Source: Schizosaccharomyces osmophilus (lineage: Eukaryota; Ascomycota; Schizosaccharomycetes; Schizosaccharomycetales; Schizosaccharomycetaceae). Taken from it: 64,000 bases of DNA. Every line of letters starts with the position of its first letter. Position 1 is the stretch's first letter. The DNA lies in the NCBI RefSeq assembly GCF_027921745.1, contig NC_079238.1:1860001-1924000 (forward strand), given 5' to 3'. Positions 12,080 to 25,734 of this stretch are shown here, one piece after another. A program made the translations under genes and the position numbers. The notes beneath the pieces are model-generated. The model was not told the DNA's origin. It searched no databases and saw nothing but the letters and a program-made list of their open reading frames with translations.

Positions 12080-14955
12080 AGGAATTATAGAGCTTCAGTA
12101 TGTATACAGAGAAAATACATCGTTCATGATGTAAATTATCGCTTGAAGCGTTGATGTTCTATGGAGTTATTGTCGGATAGTTGGAAACCTCAACAAAATC
12201 TAAAAAGCTTGACTGATGTCAGTCAATTTTAGCGTATATGAATGGGTTTAAAAACCAGTATCCATCGCTGTAGCTTTGCGCAGATCCACTGTATCGAATT
12301 TCATATCAACGAAACGAACTCTTTAGCGTTAAAGTTTATGACAAATAGAGAATTAACAGGTTTGCATGAGTGAACGAGATTGCGATAACAGGCGCTACGG
12401 TTCAGGTTCGTACAGCCATCTTTGAAATCTATATTTAGCCAGTATTTGTATTTGTATTTGTATTTGTATTTGTATTTGTATTTGTATTTGTGTTTGTGTT
12501 TGTGTTTGTGTTTGAGTAGACAAAATTGACATACCAAACATTGTCACGAACTTCTAGGGGATCGTTGCAAGATTTTGAGCGATAGGCTAGTTAAGAAACA
12601 CATGTAACTTTCTTGTATTACGGTTTCAAGATTTTCCATTCATTCATTATACCGTTTTATTAGCAAAAGAATTTTCAATACTACACAATTATTTTGACCA
12701 TTCTTCTTCGTCTTTGTCTTTTGAAATCCAAAACTACCGTTGTCAAATCCGTGCCTTCTAACGAATTCGCTTGCCAATCACTAAATCAAGTAGAAAGTGG
12801 GGAAGCTCTGACAATATATATGAAAACGGTAATGGTTGGTTTGAATACTGAATAATCAACTGTATATGAATATACGTTGTCTCAAACTGTTATACTTGTC
12901 TTGACTATGCAGTTTAAGTAGAATCCAAACCTATCAAAACAATCCAATTACTGAAAGCTGTTCGCTTGTCCATAGTACATGCATTACAAGCGTCCTCAGG
13001 TTGCTTCGCGTACATCCTACCTTAAATTCGTGCACTCTCTAAGCACCCTGTTCCGTGAGGCTAATGTTTATCACTGCATTTTATTCTGTTTAATTTAAGA
13101 ATTTTATTTGAGTACTGTAGTATTGTTGTGTTCGTTTAGTTTTCCCCTCTATTATGCCGACTATCTAGCGATCGTACGAACGAATTCATTTTGTAAACTG
13201 TAAAGGGAAGGCCTTTGTATGGTTTGTAATATAACAAGCAGCTCTATGTTTCAGTTTCCTCCTTTCCTATGTAAACATTTACGAATGTTGCTTAAATTCG
13301 TCAATTGCTTAACCGTGTCGTATTATTTCTGACTTCTTTCGTGTGCAAATATCATATATCATATACGATACTAGATCGAAGAGAAAATCTCTGTTGAAGG
13401 ATTGCAATTATTCAGTCATATTCAATATTGATGGTATCTAAGAAATTATATCAGGCTCTGTCTCTGTCTCTGTCTCTATCTATGTTTCTTGCCGTCTTTT
13501 TACCGAATACATTGATACAATATTTCATTCTAAAGCGCTGCAAATAAGCGTATTTAAATTTAATGAACCATTCTCGAAAGGTAAAATCATCTGTGACCAA
13601 ATGCTGACCAATTTCAAGGTACCATGTATATCAATTTAAATACTATTGATGATACTTGGGCTCCTGCAAATCTACTTGTTTGGTTGATTTTCGATCATTT
13701 GCTCGCCGTTTTTTCGGCAATAGCTTTGACTTTGGCATTGAGTTTAACTGAGTGAGGTCAAGGACAAAAAAAAAAAAAAGAAACGCATTAGTCATCAAAT
13801 CATACAGCCAAGAATCTATTATATATATAAAATTGGCTCAAATGATAGCCCTTCAACGGGACTCTTTTTGACATGAGAATTAAAGACATCCCTCGTTTCG
13901 GTCTTAGGGCAAAGTAGTAGAATAACATATTCTCCATCCGTTTATCGTAACTGAATTCATCTTTTCTAATATTTTCGCTATTTGGTGGTAAATAGCGTTC
14001 AATTGGGAAGAATGGCTCAACATTCTGATTCACTTTTAAGAACTTAAAAGGCATCTACGTGATTTCGCTTGTTGAATTTTATTCACAACCACTGTCTTTG
14101 TATATAATTTATATACGCTCTAAAGAACTGAAAGATCTTATAGTGGATTCGTACTAATGTATATGAAAAAATTATAGATAATACGTGAATGACTCGACTT
14201 GGCTTGCGGGTTGATTCAATTCAAGTAATGAATATGTATACTGAGTGTACTGTTTGTCAAGCCGGCAACTGAAAGAAGAAAGAACTTACGTTATCCTTCA
14301 GCATTTCCTTATATGATTAGATCGTTTAGACCGTTTTTTATGTATGATCGTTTGTTGAGTTGACAAGATTTCACAAGGATTTGTTTGAAGCAAGCAAGGT
14401 ATATAATCACTCATTGCTGACTTCTTAGACTGAATAAATAATTCATTAAAAGGGAATACAATGGAAAGATAACTATTCTGTACGTGGCTAGCTACGTTGA
14501 AACGATTTATATATAATGATAAAGCCATTTGCCGCCCTAATGATGATGACGATGTCAATAAAGATTTGATACTTCTGGAATATAAGAAAAAAAAAAGAAA
14601 TACAACGTTAAAAGAATGGTTATTTAATAAAGACTAATACGAACCCGATAAACTAACAAATATTCATAGTGTTGAAATAAATCAGAATGAAAAGGAACAG
14701 GGAAAGGGAAAGGAAACAATTGTGGTAAGCGAGAGTGATCATTAAGAGTTCAAATAAGCATTCGTATAGTATGCAGTTGTGAAGGACTGACTGAATGCAA
14801 TGATTATGAAGAGGTGGTTTCGCTGCGAGGTATAAGTGTGGCTTGGCCTAGGTATAGGTAAGGTGTACATGCAAACGAAAGTAATAAAAAAAGTAGATTT
14901 AGTATCTGACTATAAGTAAGTTGTTAAACGCATTATCTGCTGGTTCAACAAGCAA
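12080..14955. other. Gene-free DNA with simple repeats
   Basis: No gene was recognised. It contains the GTATTT/GTGTTT array at 12,442-12,513, CTCTGT repeats near 13,455-13,478 and a poly-A tract near 13,767-13,779. An 84-codon minus frame at 13,800-14,054 and an 86-codon minus frame at 14,298-14,558 have no recognised similarity and are probably chance. Confidence 0.5.
12442..12513. repeat. Hexamer array: 8 x GTATTT then 4 x GTGTTT
   Basis: Eight exact GTATTT copies run directly into four exact GTGTTT copies, 72 bp in total. This is the pattern of a microsatellite in which a variant unit has itself been amplified. Confidence 0.95.
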
Positions 14956-15027
14956 TCCGTTGTGGTCCAACGGCTAGGATTCGTCGCTTTCACCGACGCG
15001 GCCGGGGTTCGACTCCCCGCAACGGAA
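14956..15027 (+). tRNA. tRNA-Glu(TTC), copy 1
   Basis: 72 nt. Acceptor TCCGTTG pairs with CAACGGA; the anticodon loop CTTTCAC in a CGTCG/CGACG stem gives anticodon TTC; T arm GGTTCGACTCC. A CAACA motif about 10 nt upstream fits a Pol III start, and a T-rich run follows. The tRNA sequence recurs inverted at 36,682-36,753. Confidence 0.97.
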
Positions 15028-15451
15028 AACTTTTTCTTTTCGTTTCATTTCTATTTTAATTTTTTACTCCCTTTTCTTTAAAGGGCCATTGGCGTTCGAT
15101 TAAACATACAATTGAAAAATTAATTATATGATCTCCTATTTAGTTCATCTAATCTTGTCATCCTCTTCTATTTTCATTTGGCGGGGGGAATACATTCTAA
15201 GAAAACATACTCATACATTAAGTTGAACTGAGAAAATATTTTCATTCCAAAACACTCACTTACGTATTTCAAACCGGTAAAGTAGATGGTATTTTAAAAC
15301 CATAAGCCGGGCGATTGGAAAAGCGAATGGTTGAGAAAGGATCACTCGTTAAGAAATAATTATCAATGGACTAAACGATTTGCCTTAAGAGACAAGATAT
15401 GCCGACACAGCAAACTGTAGATCTGTATTTGAAATTACCAAATTATAGCGT
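15028..15451. other. Gene-free spacer
   Basis: Runs from the T-rich terminator of tRNA-Glu to the start of the repeat at 15,452. No gene was seen. Confidence 0.6.
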
Positions 15452-15838
15452 AACGCGGCCATGGGCGTGAAGTTGATAGCACTCGATACAATACAATACA
15501 ATCAAGCCACCCACCTACCCACCTGTCAAGTCATTTCTATAGCTAATTGATTGTTTGCATGATAACGAATTGATAATCTTTGCAATATAAGGGCGATAAG
15601 GTGTACGCGTATTTGGAGAGTTAGAGACTTGACTCGACGTTGTGACAAATACTTCTTCTGTAGTCATGCAAGTGTATTGAAGATAAAATAATGGAAAGTG
15701 CAATATGAAACTACACAAATAGAATTCCAATTCAGGGCTTTAAAAGTTGTAACGGATAGAGACAACAATATTTTTACTTATAATCTATAATCACAATAAA
15801 GGTATATTTCTTTTCAATCTTCGCTGTGCTTGCTTATC
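15452..15838 (+). repeat. 390-bp repeat, copy 1 (related to the edge of the 5S array)
   Basis: From CGGCCATGGGCGTGAAGTTG to GTGCTTGCTTAT this is nearly the same as 27,298-27,720, in the same orientation. The first 60% also occurs inside each 5S-array unit, up to GATAACGAATT. This copy has no GATAC pentamer expansion and no 5S gene. A 71-codon minus frame inside it is shared with the other copy only in part, because of a 1-base length difference. Coding use is therefore unlikely. Confidence 0.9.
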
Positions 15839-17879
15839 GTTTATAAAGCTGTAAAGGCATGCTCTTCTTGTTTGGATGTTCCATATTTCAGAATAGATGA
15901 GGAATAGGGAAATATCTCATTGAAATATGGGTAAAATCAATGTCAAATTAGTGAACGTATATATACACTCAATACAGAAGAATATTTTTGTCTTGTCCGT
16001 TCATCAATGCTTCGTTTATGGTGGGTTGAAGACATAAGAAACACAGCGAATCTATTCTCTCACGATTCAGCAACATGGATGTTGCTGTTTGTTTTGTGAT
16101 TGCGGAATAAATTTGGTTTCGAAGGAGATTGATTTCAATGTCCATCCACGAATAGTAACTATCAAACTCATCTTGTAAAAAACTGATGTCTTGATTTGTA
16201 TGCATAGCAAGTAGTAATAGTACTTACCCCATATGTACTCCAAGAAGTGAAGAATGGATTGAGAAACCGATGGTGAAACCCAGATCGTCTATTATATGTA
16301 CATTGGGCATAGCGGTTGTTGAAGCCCATGAACAGAAAGCGATATATGATAAGTTTTTATTAATGACAGCTACAATGATTTGAGATAAAAAATAACATAG
16401 TATCTGATTTCGACACAGATGATAAGATATGATAGGTGATTTTCTTCTTTTAAAAATGAATAATAGAAGATCAAGCATTCATCACAGAATATGGCATTCT
16501 GTTGAAGAATAAATATACTTTTGACAAATCAAGCTTCGTCTATTGAACTAACCGATTGCTAATAAACAACAGTCAAACGTAATACTGTAATATTATATGA
16601 TATGCATTCATGACTGACTGACTTGGGTTACCACCGTAATTCACATATCAAAATCCTCACGGCTTAAGTTGAGAAAGAACCTCTCCGTGCTATCAAAACT
16701 TTTAATATTTCAAAGCAAAAACTTTCTATTTTATTATTTTCTTTATTTGTAGGATTGAATGTAAAGAAACATGCAAAGGTGGGTGTTTTATATCAAAGCT
16801 TTCGAGAGACCTTACGTAATTGAATGTCGTTAAAGCTAAGAGAGGGAAAAGCTTATATTTTTTCGATACGGTAGTAGTATAGCGAGTTAGGAACTTTTCT
16901 TTATATCGACAACTGTAATATGGGGAAGCACCAACTACGAACTACGTAAAATAGCGACAATTTTTTTAGAACGACACGAGATGAATACTGTCAATAACAA
17001 TAAGAACAACAATGACATCAAAAAGCCCGTATTTCCTCCTCGTAATCGCAGCCATAGCATTAGGCTGCCAATAACCTCTTGAACCAAGAAATCTTTGTTG
17101 AGATTAAGTTATAAATAGATAGATAGGTAGACAGAACATAATGCATTAGGCTAAGCGACCTTAACAAACAAACAAAAGCCACGGAGACGAGCGTTCTTCT
17201 CACAACAGTACAGAATTACCTTATTTCGATTCACATAGGGAAGCGAAGAAGAAGGAAGCTAAATTATGGTATTGATGCTTTTTCCAATCTTCCTTTTAAC
17301 TCCCTGTGATTGACATCTTCCGTTCCCATTAATCGCCTTTGGTAGTGTGCTACAGCCATGAAAAGTTAATCGCTCCGGTGGCTTTGTGTCTAATGAATTA
17401 ATACTTCCCAAGCCCAAACACATTCAATGATGAAGTGATATATTGCATTGCATTGTATTCCAAATTAAGATTATTTCTACTATTTCGGTGCACTTGGGAT
17501 TTGTTTTGACATATTGAATTTATTGTAATATTCGTTCTCGTTAACATATAATATATTCCTTTTGTGAATATTTAAAAGAGAATACGGAAGATGGAACGCT
17601 GAACATTGAACATTGGAACCATAAGCAGACAGTAGATTCGTCAGTCTTATCCAGTGGTTCCGAATGTGAAACGTGGAATATTTCCTGTAATAAAGCAAGG
17701 CTTGGATTGACCTATTTCTTCTGGGTACATTGGAAATCATTAGAAGCATGAAAGGAAGGGACATCTCATCAAAGCCTTATTATAGCTCATACATCATGCA
17801 TTAAGTGAATTAGAATGAAAGCTTGCTAACATATAAATTTGGATATAGTAACCGCAATTATAGCCTGTATACACATGAT
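15839..17879. other. Gene-free DNA
   Basis: AT-rich, with no recognised gene or repeat. Short open frames (at most 94 codons, for example minus 17,480-17,764) look like chance. Confidence 0.5.
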
Positions 17880-17950
17880 TCTTCCTTAGTATAGGGGTAG
17901 TACACCAGCCTGTCACGCTGGCAGCCCGGGTTCGAATCCCGGAGGGAGAG
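17880..17950 (+). tRNA. tRNA-Asp(GTC), copy 1
   Basis: 71 nt. Acceptor TCTTCCT pairs with AGGGAGA; anticodon stem CCAGC/GCTGG with loop CTGTCAC gives GTC; T arm GGGTTCGAATCCC. A T7 run follows within about 10 nt as terminator. First gene of the Asp/Val module. Confidence 0.97.
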
Positions 17951-18321
17951 TGATTCTTTTTTTGTGTGGTTTTTTATTTTTTATTTTTTTTTCGTTTTTT
18001 CGTTTTTTCCTCATACTTGGGTTCTTCCTTGCATTTGAGAACGCCATTCGATTTTGCGTTTCTAATACTGTTTTGTACATGGCTTTCTTCATATTTGGCT
18101 GTTCACTCAGAGTCATATTCATTAAGTGCAAGTAGATGATGATGATGCATGCTATCAGGTGAAATGAGACAAAAAATTGCTAGTAAACTGACACTAAGCA
18201 AACTAAATGAAACCATCAACAATGAATAGGATAATAGCATAGATGTAGAAAAAAAAAATAAACATTCATCATCCATTGGATGGTTCTAAAAAAAAAGAAA
18301 AGTTGAAAAAAGTGAAGGCTA

Positions 18322-18404
18322 TGACCGTGCCAAGACTCGAACTTGGGACCGTCTGCGAACATTGAATGTTAAGCAGAAATTATAACCATCTAAACCACAC
18401 GGCC
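18322..18404 (-). tRNA. tRNA-Val(AAC) with intron, copy 1
   Basis: 83 nt on the minus strand. Acceptor GGCCGTG pairs with CACGGTC; anticodon stem TCTGC/GCAGA; anticodon AAC followed by an intron of about 9 nt; T arm AGTTCGAGTCT. The 5' leader has CATCAACGAA, a CAAC-type Pol III start. Confidence 0.96.
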
Positions 18405-21400
18405 TTCGTTGATGGCTTTCATTGTTTGCTATACTAATTTATCCATTTTGGTAGACAAAACAAACATTACTAATACTATTTTTGTTACTATTTAAGTAGT
18501 TATGAAAAACACAGAAAGAGAAAACTGATGATGGTTTTGAATCAAGCTTAAAGTTGCTGTAAGAATCATTCAGAATCTGGTTCTGTTGAAAGATGTATGT
18601 CTGTCATTAAATCTCATTTAGCACCCTTTCGAGTATAAAAAGTTCCAAAATTGAAATAATACATCAAAGAATACTGATATAAAAAAAATAGAAAACGGTT
18701 GTTGGCAAGAATTGGCCTCAATATCTGGTTTCACAGAATAACCAACAGCTCACGATTGAATCATATGTTTGCAAAGTTGCGCTATCTGAAATATGTACTA
18801 TGACCGTAGGAAACTATTTAAAAGATGTCAATGGGACTAAAAGTTATAGATAGCGCCCAACATAAAGTTATTTGCCATAATCCCAATACGTACGTAACTG
18901 TTCTCAAGTAGTTCAGACATTACAACGAATTCTAATAATGCGAGTTTTGTCACCTAAGTTTTTTCTTCTATATTTTAATTCCGAGCCAAGTTTTAACAAA
19001 CTATTATTTCGGATGGCAATAATTGAAAATATCATGGAGCTGAAATGTCAGATGAGGCCTATATTCAGGAACTTAAAATTATTACCAGTTGTGATTAGGA
19101 AAGATATATAATGATATCGATAGAAAATAAGAAAAAGATGTTCACAACTGTGTAATGAAAAAAGTGTCAGTTTTGTTAATGACTCGGTTTTCTATTTCAA
19201 ATGCGAGTAGTAGTTATTGAAAGGACGATGACTCTGAAACTGGAGTTAGAGAATGGCCGAGCTACTTTTGAGCGAGGTGCTAGCTCTACTCAAAAATGTT
19301 AGATTCATACATGACGTCAAAAATGGCGGAAGGCTTTAATACATTCATTGAAAACTGTTTTTTCGACAGCCTTAACATTTCCACCGGTACAAAAGTAAAT
19401 TATTTGAAAATTTTTGGGCAAGGCTTGTAAATTGAGAAGTTGAAAATCAGTCTATTTGAACTACTCGGAAGATACATTCAGAAGAAGACAAGCATTCGTC
19501 TAAATAATATCGGAAGCATGAGATATTCTTCTAAATAACAGGTTTAGCTTCGATATTGATTTTCAACCCGAGAATTACTACCGGCTTTATGGTGCGAAGA
19601 ATTCATAATGACGGAAGCTTTTATATGATCAAATAAAGGCAGATTTTGTGATAGGTTTATAGCGTTGGAAAATTACATAGTTTTAAGAGTAAAGATTGCA
19701 TAATCAGTAATGATAGAATTTTTCCAGGCAGTTTCAAAAATCTAAATGGTAAAAACCAATTCTGACCGACGCAGCTAATGTTTGACATCTCAAGACGTAT
19801 TACCCCTCAATGTTTCTTTCTCTTTTAAACAATGAGAATAACAAAATAACGACAAAAATTTGGTGCTACTACTTTCATGGAAGGAATAATTTTAAGATAA
19901 TGATCACCAAAGGAGAATGTAAACCTTATAAAGCTTAAGCTATAGATGTTCAAGTAGAAACAATTTGGCGCATTTATTGGTTGTATGGGAAGATATTATG
20001 AACGATTGATAGGAGAAAGAAGAATGAGTAAATAAACGTCTTTAACAAGTTTACATTAAATCAGTTTAAAACGGATTTGTTGATTAACTAAGCGTTATGC
20101 TACAATTTAAAAAAAGGTAAAACGGTTAAAAGATAGAAAGTAGGTTTCCCAGTCTTTAAAGTCGAATCTTCACACATGCTCTCTGGTATGTGACTAGCTA
20201 TTTTTCTTTGGCAGATTATGAACACAGTCGACAGATGAAAAGCCGCATTCCTCGAGAAGCAGCCAGAAATCCTCTTCGACAATGTTAAGGAGAAAATGTA
20301 AGTTTACCTGACGTATTGCTAAGTCTCTTTTACCAAAACTTATAAATATTGTGTTTTCATTCAAAAGCTAAATAAATGAATAAACTAGCAACTAAGAATT
20401 GTATCAGTTTTTTTAAATTAGCCTATGAAGTGAGTAATCCCTACTTCACTAGATGTGCTGTTGCATCTTGGTATACAAAGCGGGAAGTGATTAAAAGAAA
20501 ATGGATTCACTGTCTGCAAATAAACAAATTGCTATCTTGAAAAGGAATGCGCAAGAAGAATCAAAGATTTGTATTTATAAGTGTTTCAATAGGCACTAGG
20601 AAAAACAGAATTGTGGACACCAAAACTGCACGACAAGGTTTTCAAGTTCATAATTGACAATTGATAATAAATGATGACATTACATATTCAAAACGATTCA
20701 ATAGATTGTAACTGTCACTAAGTCTTAAGTTACAACATTGGTACTATTATTAGACGAACATATTCCATCTACTAGTCATGGAAGTTTTTTTTGTTATTAA
20801 CTCCTGAGGAAAATGAGTAATTGGCATCATCATAGAGAAAGCTCGAACGTGTCACCATCAACTAGGCTTCCTCAACAATGACTCTTTACATCGGTTGTTT
20901 TGGCGTTCTAGCCCTAAGAAAAAGGCGCGATATAAGAATTTTTAGATGTATCATATGTTAGAGGCGAGATAATATTATAGACTACACTTCAACTTTGACA
21001 GAAAAGTGTAACATAGATAATATGATAATATAACAACAAAATCAATATTGACCAGTACAAAACGTGTTTCTGTCGTCATCATTTGTTAATTGGTTGCTTC
21101 GCATTAAGTTGAATATTTTTTTTCAGAAAACGTTGTTATATGTTCAAGGGAGACACAGTATCGTCTATATTTCGAAGTAGAGTATTTCAACTTTATAATC
21201 CTTGACACGTAATTACAGGGGATATGTCGCTAAAAGAGTTAGAAATTTAGAAATGATAAAATCGTCTCATATCAGTAATACTATTTGGTATACTTTTATA
21301 TACTGCAAGGAACAGTTTAAGGCATTGTTGACGTACATGAAGTTTGCTTGATGACTTTCACATATCAATATATACGAAGCATAGAAGTTTTTAGAAAGTA

Positions 21401-21742
21401 TTTCGTGATAATGTCATTTTCGATAGCTCAAGATGAGTAATATAATATTTTTCGGGATGATCTGAAATCTTGCAAACTTCGTAATGAATAACGTCAACTC
21501 CAATCAAAAAAGTACATGAATCTTTAATAAGGTTTTTATAGAAAGTATAACGTTTTAACCTGTTGGCAAATGTTCCACCACTTCGATAATTGAAAATTTT
21601 AATAGAGTTCAAAAGAGGCAGTAACGCTATCCATGGGAAGTTCCACTGTGGGTGGTCTCGGGATGGAATGAGTCACATTTCGTTTTATAAGTAAGTTAAA
21701 AAAAAAAAAGAAAATAAATAGAAAGAAATAGACAAAAAAATG
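18405..21742. other. Gene-free DNA left of the 5S array
   Basis: No gene, tRNA or long repeat was recognised over 3.3 kb. A single TGACGTCA palindrome sits at 19,312-19,319. The last 30 bp before the array are A-rich and differ from the sequence in front of units 2 and 3, so 21,743 is the outer edge of the array. Confidence 0.5.
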
Positions 21743-21746
21743 AGGG

Positions 21747-21865
21747 AGCCTACAGCACCCCGGATTCCCATGTTGTCTCCAACCATAGTACTAACGAGGC
21801 CCTCAGACGCTTAACTGCAGTGATCGGACGGGAACTGGTGTTTTCGCCTAGGTATGGCCGTAGAC
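21747..21865 (-). rRNA. 5S rRNA, copy 1
   Basis: Read on the minus strand it begins GTCTACGGCCATACC and ends GGTGCTGTAGGCT. It contains the internal control region of a normal 5S gene, is 119 nt long and is followed by a T7 terminator. It appears intact and equal to the other two copies. Confidence 0.97.
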
Positions 21866-22174
21866 AACTCTCTATCTTTTTTAAGCTATCTATACTATTC
21901 ATAAGTTACTTTAATAGTATACGGGGTTTGTGTTACACATACGTTTGTCATTGAATTGAATCCAAACAAAGTAATACGAAATGGCGTTCATCTTCCTTCA
22001 TCATAAGAATGATGAAATTTTTTTTTTTTTTTTTTAAAAAAAAATAATGAAAATTAATGATTGAAACCACTGCACGCTACGCTGAACACTGAATCGGGTA
22101 ACGTTTGTTTCTTTATTTATTGACTACAAAAGCATAAACATTATGTATAATTTTTAAGGTAAAGTTTTTGTTGC

Positions 22175-22220
22175 TACCTCTACCTCTACCTCTACCTCTA
22201 CCTCTACCTCTACCTCTACC
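22175..22220. repeat. TACCTC hexamer array in unit 1
   Basis: 7.7 copies here, against 3.7 copies at 24,183-24,204 and 5.7 at 26,167-26,200. These changes alone account for the length differences between the three units (24 and 12 bp). Confidence 0.97.
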
Positions 22221-23750
22221 GAAACAAATAACTCACTTGAGCATCCACATACTTGGCTGGCTGTTTATATAACTCATATCCTCCTCCTACGTTTTTACAA
22301 TGTTTATCACATAATTCTAGCTCGTCGTCCATCTTGCACTCAATAAGCTTAATGTCCCTTCTCGTAAGAATGGTATCATGAGACAAAATCACTAAAAGAA
22401 ATCTTTTCCAAATGCTACTTTACAATGAAATCCTTCCATTGCAACATGAATTGAAAACAGAAACTCGAAAACCTGTAATATGAGGCTGATCTGTAACTTT
22501 TGGCTCGCAAAAATGAACGCCGGAAAGACATAATACATATCAGCATGATTTCCCATCAAATGATGGTTATTTTGGGGTAAAGACGAGTTTTGTGTGTCAA
22601 TCGCCTTTTTGGTTTTAAGGTAGCTAGCTCACTAGATTGTACATATCTTCTCTAACTACCAGCAAATGTAGTGTTCAAATCTATACAAAAGCTGCACGTA
22701 TTATCAGTAGCTAACTTCAAATTCGTTTCAAAAAGTACTCACATTCATGGAATAAATTATATTTACTTGCAAGTGGCTTTTTGTAACTACACCTTTCCAA
22801 ATGGTAACCTCCAAAAACACATATACTCATATTTTCTTTGTCTCCGACATCAGTTGCAGCAAGTCATATTCTCTATATGTACCATGCTGTGCCGGTTCAC
22901 TTTCCAATCAATCTTCCCAACTAATAATACTTGCATTACAAACTAATAACATTTGGGGAGGAGGAGGCAGAATCAATTCCTTAAACTTTGTTATGTCATA
23001 CGTTAAAAACATGAAAGAAAAGAAAAGAAAATAAACAAATAAATAATAGTAGTAGAAAATTTAGCTTAGCTTCTACTAATGAATCGTCGATATTCATTTT
23101 GTTGACTGTTTCGGATCAAATGTAGACATATAAAATAAATCAATCAAATGGCGTTTACTATTATTGCCTTGAAGCGTATACGCTATAAGTGATGCTTAGT
23201 AGTAAATTCATCTTTTTAAAAACGTAACTAACCTCGGTTATTTTGCACTTATTGTGGGACCTGTTCGTTTGTTTTTTACCGAAATATAGTTAGAAGTTCG
23301 ATTTAATCGTTCGTAGCACGGCCATGGGCGTGAAGTTGATAGCACTCGATACTTTGATACGATACGATACGATACGATACGATACGATACAATACAATAC
23401 AATCAAGCCCACCCACCTACCCACCTGTCAAGTCATTTCTATAGCTAATTGATTGTTTGCATGATAACGAATTTTAAGAACCTTATGTTTTCTTTTAAGC
23501 ATGTGGGCATGTGGGATTATGGAAGAAAAGACAGTACAGTGTATATAGTGTATATAGTGTATATAGTGTATAAGAGATGGAAAGTTATGGAATTTTAGTT
23601 ATGATGGAGAGAAAGGGGGAAGCCGTTCAAGCTTTCCATTCTTCTTTTGCGCAAAAAAAAAAAAAATTTAAACTTACCTCCGTATTTTTCCCCTCTCCTC
23701 CCCTCTTCTGACTCTCCTCACGTGAAAATAAAATAAAAAAAAAAAGTGAG

Positions 23751-25734
23751 AGGGAGCCTACAGCACCCCGGATTCCCATGTTGTCTCCAACCATAGTACT
23801 AACGAGGCCCTCAGACGCTTAACTGCAGTGATCGGACGGGAACTGGTGTTTTCGCCTAGGTATGGCCGTAGACAACTCTCTATCTTTTTTAAGCTATCTA
23901 TACTATTCATAAGTTACTTTAATAGTATACGGGGTTTGTGTTACACATACGTTTGTCATTGAATTGAATCCAAACAAAGTAATACGAAATGGCGTTCATC
24001 TTCCTTCATCATAAGAATGATGAAATTTTTTTTTTTTTTTTTTAAAAAAAAATAATGAAAATTAATGATTGAAACCACTGCACGCTACGCTGAACACTGA
24101 ATCGGGTAACGTTTGTTTCTTTATTTATTGACTACAAAAGCATAAACATTATGTATAATTTTTAAGGTAAAGTTTTTGTTGCTACCTCTACCTCTACCTC
24201 TACCGAAACAAATAACTCACTTGAGCATCCACATACTTGGCTGGCTGTTTATATAACTCATATCCTCCTCCTACGTTTTTACAATGTTTATCACATAATT
24301 CTAGCTCGTCGTCCATCTTGCACTCAATAAGCTTAATGTCCCTTCTCGTAAGAATGGTATCATGAGACAAAATCACTAAAAGAAATCTTTTCCAAATGCT
24401 ACTTTACAATGAAATCCTTCCATTGCAACATGAATTGAAAACAGAAACTCGAAAACCTGTAATATGAGGCTGATCTGTAACTTTTGGCTCGCAAAAATGA
24501 ACGCCGGAAAGACATAATACATATCAGCATGATTTCCCATCAAATGATGGTTATTTTGGGGTAAAGACGAGTTTTGTGTGTCAATCGCCTTTTTGGTTTT
24601 AAGGTAGCTAGCTCACTAGATTGTACATATCTTCTCTAACTACCAGCAAATGTAGTGTTCAAATCTATACAAAAGCTGCACGTATTATCAGTAGCTAACT
24701 TCAAATTCGTTTCAAAAAGTACTCACATTCATGGAATAAATTATATTTACTTGCAAGTGGCTTTTTGTAACTACACCTTTCCAAATGGTAACCTCCAAAA
24801 ACACATATACTCATATTTTCTTTGTCTCCGACATCAGTTGCAGCAAGTCATATTCTCTATATGTACCATGCTGTGCCGGTTCACTTTCCAATCAATCTTC
24901 CCAACTAATAATACTTGCATTACAAACTAATAACATTTGGGGAGGAGGAGGCAGAATCAATTCCTTAAACTTTGTTATGTCATACGTTAAAAACATGAAA
25001 GAAAAGAAAAGAAAATAAACAAATAAATAATAGTAGTAGAAAATTTAGCTTAGCTTCTACTAATGAATCGTCGATATTCATTTTGTTGACTGTTTCGGAT
25101 CAAATGTAGACATATAAAATAAATCAATCAAATGGCGTTTACTATTATTGCCTTGAAGCGTATACGCTATAAGTGATGCTTAGTAGTAAATTCATCTTTT
25201 TAAAAACGTAACTAACCTCGGTTATTTTGCACTTATTGTGGGACCTGTTCGTTTGTTTTTTACCGAAATATAGTTAGAAGTTCGATTTAATCGTTCGTAG
25301 CACGGCCATGGGCGTGAAGTTGATAGCACTCGATACTTTGATACGATACGATACGATACGATACGATACGATACAATACAATACAATCAAGCCCACCCAC
25401 CTACCCACCTGTCAAGTCATTTCTATAGCTAATTGATTGTTTGCATGATAACGAATTTTAAGAACCTTATGTTTTCTTTTAAGCATGTGGGCATGTGGGA
25501 TTATGGAAGAAAAGACAGTACAGTGTATATAGTGTATATAGTGTATATAGTGTATAAGAGATGGAAAGTTATGGAATTTTAGTTATGATGGAGAGAAAGG
25601 GGGAAGCCGTTCAAGCTTTCCATTCTTCTTTTGCGCAAAAAAAAAAAAAATTTAAACTTACCTCCGTATTTTTCCCCTCTCCTCCCCTCTTCTGACTCTC
25701 CTCACGTGAAAATAAAATAAAAAAAAAAAGTGAG
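23751..25734 (-). repeat. 5S-associated repeat unit 2 (1984 bp)
   Basis: Head-to-tail after unit 1 with the same order of parts. The translations of both small frames are identical to those in units 1 and 3, and the T18/A9 tract has the same length in all three. Only the TACCTC copy number (3.7) differs. Confidence 0.95.
23755..23873 (-). rRNA. 5S rRNA, copy 2
   Basis: Same 119-nt gene as copy 1, minus strand. The 3' flank on that strand is CTCTCAC followed by an uninterrupted T11 run as terminator. Confidence 0.97.

Larger units (their letters stand above)
17880..18404. repeat. Asp/Val tRNA module, copy 1
   Basis: Convergent tRNA-Asp(+) and tRNA-Val(-) with a spacer of about 370 bp between their 3' ends. 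The whole block recurs inverted at 34,206-34,716 and in the same orientation at 39,282-39,793, with near-identical spacers. Similarity stops at the 5' ends of the two tRNAs, apart from a few leader bases of tRNA-Val. Confidence 0.95.
21743..23750 (-). repeat. 5S-associated repeat unit 1 (2008 bp)
   Basis: The unit holds a 5S rRNA gene on the minus strand, then about 1.6 kb of non-coding sequence with a TACCTC array (7.7 copies, 22,175-22,220). A GATAC array (7 copies, about 23,356-23,390), the GATAACGAATT block and a linker of about 290 bp with TGTATATAG repeats follow. It differs from unit 2 only in the number of TACCTC copies as far as I can see. Frames of 91 and 77 codons (22,671-22,946 and 22,801-23,034) are repeated in all units but resemble nothing known. 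Confidence 0.95.

Noticed and set aside
17913-18135. Open frames across the Asp/Val spacer
   Set aside because: They overlap the tRNA gene and T-rich terminator and are disrupted in the other module copies.
19312-19319. TGACGTCA (Atf1/CRE-type palindrome) in heterochromatin
   Set aside because: A single 8-mer is expected about once by chance in a window of this size.
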